Source: CAYTZH01 sp964442285 (GTDB taxonomy: Bacteria; Myxococcota_A; UBA9160; JAFDET01). From it: a stretch of 13,699 bases of DNA. The notes beneath the pieces were generated by a model that saw only the letters and a program-made list of their open reading frames with translations, searched no databases and was not told the DNA's origin. Every line of letters starts with the position of its first letter. Within the stretch, counting starts at the first letter, position 1. Location of the stretch: contig CAYTZH010000077.1 in assembly GCA_964442285.1 (NCBI GenBank), positions 1 to 13,699 of the forward strand, in the 5' to 3' direction. Made by a program: the position numbers and the translations under genes. Shown piece after piece: positions 1 through 5,979 of the stretch.

Positions 1-1022
<1,022 letters not shown>

Positions 1023-1025
1023 CGC

Positions 1026-1571
1026 TCAGTGTTCCTTTCGGAGGTTGCTGCGGAGCTGCTGCAGATGACGGCGGATGCTCCCGTCGAAGAGCTGGTCCCC
1101 CACCTGGGCCACCACGCCGCCCACCAGCGACGGATCCACCTTCACCCGGATCTGCACGTCGCGACCCGTGCGCTGCGACAAGGCGCGGCGCAGGCGCTCG
1201 ACCTGGTCGTCGGCCAGGGGCGCCGCGGAGACCACCTCGGCGGGCACGCGGCCGGCCTCCTCGTCGGCCAGGCGATGGTACTCGGCGCGGATGGCGGGGA
1301 AATCGATGATGCGGCGCTGATCGATGACGAAGGCGTAGAAGTGGCGGACGATGGGGCTGGTGCCGAGGCGCTCGGCCACGCCATCCAGGGCCGCGCGGCG
1401 CTCCGCCACGGGGTAGAGCGGCCGGAAGAGCGCCGTCTGCACCGCCGGCTCCTGCACGAGGAGCGCGTCCAGGGCGTCGAGCTCGGCGCGGACCTCGGCG
1501 ATCCGGGACTCCTCGCGCGCGAGCCCGAAGAGGGCCTTGGCGTAGCGACGGGCGGCGGCGCTGCGGGCCAT
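1026..1571 (-). CDS. atpH: F1 ATP synthase subunit delta (AtpH)
   Basis: This 181-residue protein is the delta (OSCP-like) subunit, which sits on top of F1 and ties alpha3beta3 to the peripheral stalk formed by AtpF and AtpF'. It starts MARSAAARRYAKALFGLA, the typical delta N-terminus in which the RRYAKAL stretch begins the helical domain. The C-terminal part contains VKVDPSLVGGVVAQVGDQLF followed by DGSIRRHLQQL, matching the conserved family C-terminus (I/V-DPSLIGG-x-G-D, D-x-S-x-R-x-L). The ATG at 1571 is chosen because AAGGAG (1585-1580) lies 8 nt upstream and the family N-terminus starts exactly there; the frame stays open further upstream but only as an overlap with atpF. It follows atpF after 4 nt and precedes atpA by 3 nt. 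Length is normal for the family. Confidence 0.95.
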   Translation of the reverse strand: MARSAAARRYAKALFGLAREESRIAEVRAELDALDALLVQEPAVQTALFRPLYPVAERRAALDGVAERLGTSPIVRHFYAFVIDQRRIIDFPAIRAEYHRLADEEAGRVPAEVVSAAPLADDQVERLRRALSQRTGRDVQIRVKVDPSLVGGVVAQVGDQLFDGSIRRHLQQLRSNLRKEH

Positions 1572-1575
1572 CCGG

Positions 1576-2145
1576 CTAGCTCCTTCCGCCGGCGTCGGAC
1601 GTCGGTGCCTCGAGGCGCTCGACGAACTCGTCGAAGAGGCGGCGCTGGTCGTTCTCGGCGACGTGCTCGGCCAGCATCCGCTCGGCGAGACCGACCGCCA
1701 GCTCGGCGGCCTCGGCGGAGAGCTCGGCCCGGGCGCGGCGCAGCTCCTGGTCGACCGCGGCGGTGGCGTCCTGGCGGATGCGCTCGGCGGCCGCGTGGGC
1801 CTGCTCGAGGATCTCGCTGCGCTCCTGCTCGGCGGTGCGGCTGCTCGCGTCGCGGATCTCCGCGAGCTCGGCCTCGAGACGGCCCGAGCGCGCCTGCCAC
1901 TCGGCCAGCCGGGACTCCGCCTGGGCCAGCAGCTCCTTGGAGCTCTCCAGGTCCTTCTGGATGGCCTGGCGCCGGTCGGCCAGCGCCGCCAGGATCGGCT
2001 TGCGCGCGAAGTAGACGATGGCACTCACCAGGAGCACCAGGTTCAGCCCCTGCCAGAACATCGTAGCGACCGGGCTGCCGGACTCCTCGGCAGCCCAGGC
2101 GGGATCCGCCAGGAGGACCAGCAGCAGCGCCACCAGGGTCCTCAC
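1576..2145 (-). CDS. atpF: F0 ATP synthase subunit b (AtpF), with signal-like N-terminus
   Basis: Subunit b is a single-span membrane protein whose long helical tail forms the peripheral stalk that holds F1 against rotation. The 189-residue product starts at GTG 2145. It opens with a hydrophobic signal-like stretch ending in ADPAWA-AEE, then the membrane segment NLVLLVSAIVYFARKPILAA at about residues 33-52, then a charged Ala/Glu/Arg-rich helix to the end (AQAESRLAEWQARSGRLEAE and following). The GTG overlaps the TGA of atpF' as GTGA, a 4-nt overlap that suggests translational coupling. No strong ribosome-binding site of its own is visible. The presence of both a signal-like segment and a membrane anchor resembles b subunits of several delta-type lineages; whether the leader is cleaved is inference. 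Which of the two b-like genes is called b and which b' is by operon order. Confidence 0.9.
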   Translation of the reverse strand: MRTLVALLLVLLADPAWAAEESGSPVATMFWQGLNLVLLVSAIVYFARKPILAALADRRQAIQKDLESSKELLAQAESRLAEWQARSGRLEAELAEIRDASSRTAEQERSEILEQAHAAAERIRQDATAAVDQELRRARAELSAEAAELAVGLAERMLAEHVAENDQRRLFDEFVERLEAPTSDAGGRS

Positions 2146-2666
2146 AGCGCGCGCCCCAGGATGCGCTCGGCCGCCGCCCGCGCCAGTTCCTCCGCCTCGC
2201 TGCGCAGCGACGTGCGGGCCGACTCGAGGGCGGTTCGGATCTCGCCCCGGGCCCGCTCGATCTCCTGCTCCGCCTCCTCGCGCGCCCGGCCCGTGGTAGT
2301 GAGCTTCTCGCCCCGCGCCGCGTCGGTGAGCTCGCGGCGCTTGGCGGAGGCCTCGCCACGCACCTGCTCCACCGCCGCCTCGCACTCGGAGAGGATGCGC
2401 TCGGCCTCCTCACCGACGGCGCGCGCCCGCTCCCGGGCGCCGCCGATGCGCGACTCGCGCTCGTCGAGGACCGCGAGCAGCGGCTTCACCAGCAGGGCGT
2501 TGACCGGCACGATGAGCAGGGCGAAGCCGACGATGAGCACCAGGAGCAGCAGCGGGTCGGGGATGATGACGATGCCGCCGCCGGCGGCGTGCGCGGGGCT
2601 CGCGGCCAGGGCGAGCGCGAGCAGGGACAAGACGTCGCGCAGCCGATGGGTTTCGCGAACGGTCAA
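2142..2666 (-). CDS. atpF': F0 ATP synthase subunit b' (AtpF'/AtpX)
   Basis: This is the second b-type stator subunit, expected to pair with AtpF as a b/b' heterodimer in the peripheral stalk. The product has a hydrophobic leader (LSLLALALAASPAHAAGGG), a membrane segment (LLLLVLIVGFALLIVPVNAL), the b' signature VKPLLAVLDERESRI where the helix leaves the membrane, and about 115 residues of Ala/Glu/Arg-rich coiled coil. I prefer TTG at 2666 (174 residues) because GGAGG (2676-2672) lies 5 nt upstream. GTG at 2690 would add eight residues (182) but has only a distant purine run. It is first in the atp operon, 220 bp downstream of the bactofilin stop, and overlaps atpF by 4 nt. A promoter-like AT-rich patch lies at 2841-2869. 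Identity as a b-type subunit is firm; the exact start is not. Confidence 0.88.
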   Translation of the reverse strand: MTVRETHRLRDVLSLLALALAASPAHAAGGGIVIIPDPLLLLVLIVGFALLIVPVNALLVKPLLAVLDERESRIGGARERARAVGEEAERILSECEAAVEQVRGEASAKRRELTDAARGEKLTTTGRAREEAEQEIERARGEIRTALESARTSLRSEAEELARAAAERILGRAL

Positions 2667-2671
2667 TCGAG

Positions 2672-2676
2672 CCTCC
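2672..2676 (-). promoter_or_regulatory. Ribosome-binding site favouring the TTG start of atpF'
   Basis: On the minus strand GGAGG is followed by CTCGA and then TTG at 2666, a near-ideal spacing. The alternative GTG at 2690 lacks such a site, so this motif decides the start proposed for atpF'. Confidence 0.55.
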
Positions 2677-2825
2677 GCTCCGTGCAGCACCTGGGCCGCC
2701 TGGGCCTCCCGGCGCTCTCCCCGGTGCCACCGCGGCGGCCGGGGAAGTCGCTACGGCCAGCGTGCTGCAGGACACGGATTCCGCTGCGTGGGCCGGGGTC
2801 TTCGGCGGGGGCAGCGCTCGCCCCC

Positions 2826-2841
2826 TCGCGCGGGCGCGCGA
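2826..2841. other. Perfect GC-rich hairpin at the expected atp transcription start
   Basis: TCGCGC, loop GGGC, GCGCGA form a perfect 6-bp inverted repeat directly after the putative -10 of the atp promoter. It has no T-run on either side, so it does not look like an intrinsic terminator for the bactofilin gene. It could be an operator or a 5' end stabilising stem, or simply chance in GC-rich DNA. Confidence 0.3.
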
Positions 2842-2869
2842 AATATTACATAGATCCGAGGAACTTCAA
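2841..2869 (-). promoter_or_regulatory. Putative promoter of the atp operon
   Basis: In the 196-220 bp between the bactofilin gene and atpF' an unusually AT-rich patch stands out of the GC-rich background. On the minus strand it reads TTGAAG (2869-2864), 15 nt, TAATAT (2848-2843), which resembles a sigma-70 promoter with a short spacer. It faces atpF' and would give a leader of about 170 nt. It also marks the probable break between the parAB-bactofilin and atp transcription units. The short spacer lowers confidence; an alternative -10 shifted by 1-2 nt is possible. Confidence 0.4.
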
Positions 2870-2886
2870 GCCGGATCCGAGGGACG

Positions 2887-3276
2887 TCACCCCGATCCGC
2901 GGGCCCCCGGGCGGTCCTCCGGCGAGGCCGGGCCGGTTGCACGGCGGTCCTCCGGCGAGGCCGGGCCGGTCGCACAGCGGCCCTCCAGCCGGGCGCCGTC
3001 CGCCAGGACGAGGCGCTCGGCCCGGAGCGAGCCCACCAGCCGGGCGCTTGGCGCGAGCTCCGCCCGCTCCCGCGCCACCACGTCGCCCTCGACCCGACCC
3101 GCGAGGACGAGCACGTCGACGTGGACGTCGCCCCGGATCTCGGCGCTCGGGCCCACCTCCAGACGGCCGCGGGCCACGACGCGGCCCTCGAGGCGGCCGT
3201 CCACCCGGGCGGCGCCGTCGAACGCCAGCACCCCGGAGAACGCCGCGTCGGCGGCGAGCAGGGCGGGCTCGCTCAC
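2887..3276 (-). CDS. Bactofilin (DUF583 polymer-forming cytoskeletal protein)
   Basis: Bactofilins are small beta-helical proteins that polymerise without nucleotide and scaffold cell-shape or segregation factors, including ParA/ParB systems in myxobacteria. This 129-residue product has the characteristic rungs of alternating Gly/Val/hydrophobic residues (SGVLAFDGAARVDGRLEGRV, then GPSAEIRGDVHVDVLVLAGR, then further Val/Leu-rich rungs) over residues 12-100. The core is short but complete-looking. The N-terminal tail is about 10 residues. The C-terminus is a tail with two copies of an 11-residue repeat (ATGPASPEDR-R/P), encoded by a 33-bp tandem duplication at 2911-2976. The GTG at 3276 overlaps the parB TGA as GTGA, so it is probably translationally coupled to parB. 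Placement directly after parAB suggests a link with origin segregation or positioning; that role is inference from context. Confidence 0.85.
   Translation of the reverse strand: MSEPALLAADAAFSGVLAFDGAARVDGRLEGRVVARGRLEVGPSAEIRGDVHVDVLVLAGRVEGDVVARERAELAPSARLVGSLRAERLVLADGARLEGRCATGPASPEDRRATGPASPEDRPGARGSG
2911..2976. repeat. 33-bp tandem duplication in the bactofilin C-terminal tail
   Basis: A 27-bp block at 2911-2937 recurs exactly at 2944-2970, giving a period of 33 bp (11 codons). In the bactofilin frame this yields ATGPASPEDRR and ATGPASPEDRP. A third, degraded relative of the unit start appears at about 2977. The repeat is in frame and lies outside the beta-helix core, so copy number could vary without loss of the protein. 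Confidence 0.85.
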
Positions 3277-4160
3277 GGTGCCTCGAGCAGCGTGTCGACG
3301 ATGCGCTGCAGGTCTTCGCCGCCGAAGAACTCGATCTCGATCCGGCCGCGGGCCTGGCTGCCCTGGATCTTCACGCGGGTCTTGAGGCGGTCGCGGAGGA
3401 GATCCACGACCCGCTGCAGGTCGGGCTCCAGCCGCCGCGCGCCGCCCTCGCGGGGCGCGCGGCGCGCCGGGGCCGCGCCCTGACGCGCCTCCCGCTCGGC
3501 CTCGCGCACCGAGAGCCCGCGGTCGACGATGCGGTCGCGGAGGTGGCGGCGGCGCTCGGGGTTGGCGACCTGCAGCAGCGCCTTGGCGTGGCCCATGCTC
3601 AGGTGACCCTCCTCGACGTCGCCCTGGAGCTCCCGCGAGAGGTCCAGCAGCCGCACGTGGTTGGCGACGCTCGAGCGGTCGAGGCCGACGCGGCGGCCGA
3701 TCTCCTCCTGGGTGGCGCCCGCGTCGGCCAGGGCCCGGAAGGCCAGCGCCAGCTCGATGGGGTTGAGGTCGCGCCGCTGCACGTTCTCGACCAGCGCGAG
3801 CTCGAGGCGCTCGTCGCCCGCGACGTCGGCCACGATGGCCGGCAGCGTCCGGCGACCGGCGGCCTGGCTGGCCCGCCAGCGGCGCTCCCCGAGGATGAGC
3901 TCGTAGCGCTCGCCGGCCCGGCGCACGACCACCGGCTGGAGGATGCCGTGCTGGCGGATCGAGTCGGCCAGGCTCTCGATGTGCGCGGGGTCGAAGGTCC
4001 GGCGCGGCTGCTCGGGGTTGGGGTCGATGCGATCGACCGGGATCTCGAGGGGGCCGCCCGAGCCGGCGCTCGGGGCGGGCGTCTCGGCGCCGCGGCGCTC
4101 CTCGTCGCCGGGGATCAGGGCGCCGAGGCCGCGGCCGAGGGCGCTTCTCCGGGTGGACAC
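3273..4160 (-). CDS. parB: Chromosome-partitioning protein ParB (CTPase, parS-binding)
   Basis: ParB binds parS sites near the origin, loads as a CTP-dependent sliding clamp and activates the ParA ATPase. The 295-residue product from GTG 4160 starts STRRSALGRGLGALI, the basic N-terminal peptide that stimulates ParA. The CTP-binding domain follows with NPEQPRRTF (about 48-56), QHGILQPVVVR (70-80), GERRWRA (91-97) and ENVQRRDLNPIE (125-136). A helix-turn-helix with TQEEIGRRVGLDRSSVANHV spans about 150-169, and residues 245-295 form the C-terminal dimerisation domain. The start is fixed by AAGGAGG (4176-4170) 9 nt upstream; the frame is open further 5' but only overlapping parA. It lies 4 nt after parA and overlaps the bactofilin by 4 nt. 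parS-like sites at 5705-5967 are its likely targets. Length is normal. Confidence 0.97.
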   Translation of the reverse strand: MSTRRSALGRGLGALIPGDEERRGAETPAPSAGSGGPLEIPVDRIDPNPEQPRRTFDPAHIESLADSIRQHGILQPVVVRRAGERYELILGERRWRASQAAGRRTLPAIVADVAGDERLELALVENVQRRDLNPIELALAFRALADAGATQEEIGRRVGLDRSSVANHVRLLDLSRELQGDVEEGHLSMGHAKALLQVANPERRRHLRDRIVDRGLSVREAEREARQGAAPARRAPREGGARRLEPDLQRVVDLLRDRLKTRVKIQGSQARGRIEIEFFGGEDLQRIVDTLLEAP

Positions 4161-4164
4161 GGTC

Positions 4165-4992
4165 TCAGTCCTCCTTGGGTCCCCGAGTGCGCTCGGGGAG
4201 CGAGGGCGGTCGCCGGGGATGGCTGGAGAGCGGCAGGCGATCGAGCAGCTCCCGCGCCAGGCGCAGGTAGGCGACCGCGCCCTTCGACTGCACGTCGTAC
4301 AGGAGGATCGGCTTGCCGTGGCTCGGGGCCTCCGAGAGGCGGACGTTGCGCGGGATCCCGGTCTCGAAGACACGGTCTCCGAAGTGACGCCGGGCCTCGG
4401 CCGCCACCTGGTGGGTGAGGCTGTTCCGCAGGTCCATCATCGTGAGCACGATGCCCTCGATCTCGAGGCGCGGATTCAGCGTCTCGCGGACCCGGGAGAG
4501 CGTGTCGGTGAGCGCCGCCAGACCCTCGAGGGCGTAGTACTCGCACTGCAGGGGCACGATGGCCGCGTCCGCCGCGGTGAGGGCGTTGATCGTGAGCAGG
4601 CCCAGGGAGGGCGGGCAGTCGACGATGACCAGTTCGTAGTCGTGGCGGGCGTCGGCCAGGGCCTGCTCGAGACGGCGCTCCCGGGAGACGTCGGCGACGA
4701 GCTCGATCTCCGCACCCACCAGGTCCCTCCCCGAGGGGACCACATGCAGGCAGGGCAGCTCGGTCGGCAGCGTGACGTCCTTGATGACGCAGTGGCCGGC
4801 GAGCGCGTCATAGACGTGTCGCTCCGCGTTCACGATGCCGAAGGCGCTGCTGGCGTTGGCCTGGGGATCCAGATCGACCAGGAGCGTGGAGCGCTCGCAG
4901 GCGGCGAGCGAGGCCGCCAGGTTGACGGCCGTGGTCGTCTTGCCGACCCCGCCCTTCTGGTTCACGACGGCGAAGACGCTCCGCGAGGCCAT
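4165..4992 (-). CDS. parA: Chromosome-partitioning ATPase ParA (Soj)
   Basis: ParA is a Walker-type ATPase that binds the nucleoid non-specifically as an ATP dimer and moves ParB-parS complexes. The 275-residue product begins MASRSVFAVVNQKGGVGKTT, carrying the deviant Walker A motif KGGVGKTT with its signature lysine at residues 13-20. Further motifs are VDLDPQAN (about 39-46), VDCPPSLG (Walker B region) and the family C-terminal stretch IPRNVRLSEAPSHGKPI. It has no N-terminal DNA-binding domain, so it is the short chromosomal (Soj) type rather than a plasmid type Ia ParA. A C-terminal tail rich in Pro/Arg follows the fold. The ATG at 4992 is preceded by a G-rich GGGGGGA site. It lies 36 nt downstream of rsmG and 4 nt upstream of parB, the classical rsmG-parA-parB order. 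Confidence 0.97.
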   Translation of the reverse strand: MASRSVFAVVNQKGGVGKTTTAVNLAASLAACERSTLLVDLDPQANASSAFGIVNAERHVYDALAGHCVIKDVTLPTELPCLHVVPSGRDLVGAEIELVADVSRERRLEQALADARHDYELVIVDCPPSLGLLTINALTAADAAIVPLQCEYYALEGLAALTDTLSRVRETLNPRLEIEGIVLTMMDLRNSLTHQVAAEARRHFGDRVFETGIPRNVRLSEAPSHGKPILLYDVQSKGAVAYLRLARELLDRLPLSSHPRRPPSLPERTRGPKED

Positions 4993-5028
4993 GGCATCCC
5001 CCCGCGCTGGTCCCCTCGGGGAATCCCC

Positions 5029-5700
5029 CTAGGGATCCGTGCGCTGCCGCCTCAGAGGTAACACAGTCGGGCCTCGATCCACCAGCTCGCGGCGGGCCAG
5101 CCAGAGCTGACGCTGGCCGCCCAGCGGGAGCGGGTACGACCGGGGCGGAAGCGGCTCCAGCAGGTCCGTGCCCCAGGAGCGCGGCGCGGCGGCATCGGCG
5201 CTCTGGGGAATGGCGGCCGTGCCCCCCGGACGCAGCCAGCGCGCCAGCCACGGACCGACCCGCTCCGGCGGACCTACGGCCTGCGCGAGGGCGAGCTCGA
5301 CTGTCTCCGGCGCGAGCAGCTCGGCGCGCCCGTGCACGGCGGCCACCTGCCCGAGACCGAGCTGGCGCGCGGCGGCGCGTTGGAAGTGATGGCGCCGCTC
5401 CCGGGATTCGACGAGCAGGATGCGACGCTCGGGATGCAGGATGGCCAGCGGCAGCCCTGGGAAGCCGGCCCCCGAGCCGAGATCCACCAGGGAGTCCCAC
5501 TCGGGCAGGACCGGGACGAGCGCGAGAGCGTCGAGGACCAGGCCGCGGGCAACCTCCAGGGCCGTGCGCTGGCCGCTGAGGTTCATGCGCCGGTTCCAGG
5601 CGGAGACCTGCTCGGAGAGTTCCGCGAGTCGGGGCGCCGCCGTCGTCTCGAGCCCGAGGGCCGCCAGCGCCGACTCCAGCAGGTCGGCGACCTGGCTCAG
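5029..5700 (-). CDS. rsmG: 16S rRNA (guanine-N7)-methyltransferase RsmG (GidB), start uncertain
   Basis: RsmG methylates G527 of 16S rRNA using S-adenosylmethionine. The Rossmann motif VDLGSGAGFPGLPLAI is unmistakable, preceded by the family segment WNRRMNLSG and followed by VESRERRHHFQRA. The first standard start is ATG 5586 (185 residues), but this would cut off the N-terminal helical region and the conserved Trp-Asn just before it. Homologous-looking coding continues upstream through LLSQVADLLESALAALGLE to about 5700. In that stretch the frame has no ATG, GTG or TTG and meets TGA in the 22-bp repeat, so either CTG at 5700 is used (223 residues, with GGGGAA just upstream) or the assembly is wrong next to the gap. 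I give the CTG-bounded extent. Loss of RsmG is known to cause low-level streptomycin resistance. Next gene is parA. Confidence 0.85.
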   Translation of the reverse strand: MSQVADLLESALAALGLETTAAPRLAELSEQVSAWNRRMNLSGQRTALEVARGLVLDALALVPVLPEWDSLVDLGSGAGFPGLPLAILHPERRILLVESRERRHHFQRAAARQLGLGQVAAVHGRAELLAPETVELALAQAVGPPERVGPWLARWLRPGGTAAIPQSADAAAPRSWGTDLLEPLPPRSYPLPLGGQRQLWLARRELVDRGPTVLPLRRQRTDP

Positions 5701-5736
5701 GAGCGTTCCCCGTGAAGCTCAGGAGCGTTCCCCGTG
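5682..5736. repeat. 55-bp direct repeat, left copy (flanks N gap)
   Basis: These 55 bases are identical to 5837-5891. The block contains the start of rsmG coding sequence followed by two nearly complete copies of a 22-bp unit (5695-5716, then 5717-5736 cut by the gap), each carrying GTTCCCCGTG. An exact terminal overlap of 55 nt on both sides of a 100-N gap is what one expects when two contigs from a k=55 de Bruijn assembly are scaffolded, so at least part of the duplication may be artificial. Confidence 0.9.
5705..5718. promoter_or_regulatory. Degenerate parS-like site in the 22-bp repeat
   Basis: GTTCCCCGTGAAGC matches the widely conserved parS core GTTTCACGTGAAAC at 11 of 14 positions. 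It recurs at 5860-5873 in the second copy of the 55-bp repeat, and its first ten bases recur at 5727-5736 before the gap. It is a weaker match than the 5882 and 5954 sites, so ParB binding is uncertain. Confidence 0.35.
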
Positions 5737-5836
5737 NNNNNNNNNNNNNNNNNNNNNNNNNNNNNNNNNNNNNNNNNNNNNNNNNNNNNNNNNNNNNNNN
5801 NNNNNNNNNNNNNNNNNNNNNNNNNNNNNNNNNNNN
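5737..5836. other. Assembly gap (100 N)
   Basis: Exactly 100 undetermined bases separate rsmG from the jag-side contig. A round 100 usually means unknown length. Identical 55-bp ends on both sides suggest that the contigs overlap or that a tandem array collapsed; a longer missing piece (for example mnmE/mnmG) cannot be excluded. Confidence 0.99.
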
Positions 5837-5891
5837 GGTCGGCGACCTGGCTCAGGAGCGTTCCCCGTGAAGCTCAGGAGCGTTCCCCGTG
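5837..5891. repeat. 55-bp direct repeat, right copy (flanks N gap)
   Basis: Exact copy of 5682-5736. Here the sequence continues past the repeat, so its last 22-bp unit is completed as a good parS-like palindrome (5882-5895). The first bases are a fragment of the rsmG 5' coding region, which has no reason to occur twice except through overlap of contigs or a tandem duplication. Confidence 0.9.
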
Positions 5892-5895
5892 GAAC
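5882..5895. promoter_or_regulatory. parS-like ParB-binding site
   Basis: GTTCCCCGTGGAAC differs at one base from the perfect palindrome GTTCCACGTGGAAC, a GC-shifted form of the parS core. It lies between jag and rsmG, about 0.9 kb upstream of parA, where chromosomal parS sites usually cluster. A second identical 14-mer lies 72 bp away. Confidence 0.7.
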
Positions 5896-5953
5896 ATACG
5901 CCGGGTCCTGGCCTTGCAATGGGAGTTGCGCGCTCGTGAGCCCGCCTCCCTCG

Positions 5954-5967
5954 GTTCCCCGTGGAAC
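5954..5967. promoter_or_regulatory. parS-like ParB-binding site, second copy
   Basis: An identical 14-mer GTTCCCCGTGGAAC in the jag-rsmG intergenic region, 72 bp from the 5882 copy and 13 bp beyond the jag stop codon. Two identical near-palindromes this close, in a short intergenic stretch next to parAB, are unlikely to be chance. Confidence 0.7.
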
Positions 5968-5979
5968 GCGCGGGGCGCC

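Noticed and set aside
4993..5028. G/C-run hairpins (GGGG-AAT-CCCC, CCCC-TC-GGGG) between rsmG and parA
   Set aside because: Stems are short, there is no T-tract, and the spacing fits a co-transcribed pair, so it is not called a terminator.
5892..5979. Possible promoter for rsmG-parAB on the minus strand (TTGCAA followed by TATGTT)
   Set aside because: The spacer is only 15 nt and the -10 overlaps the 5882 parS-like site; the match is too weak and the adjoining gap makes the distance to rsmG unknown.
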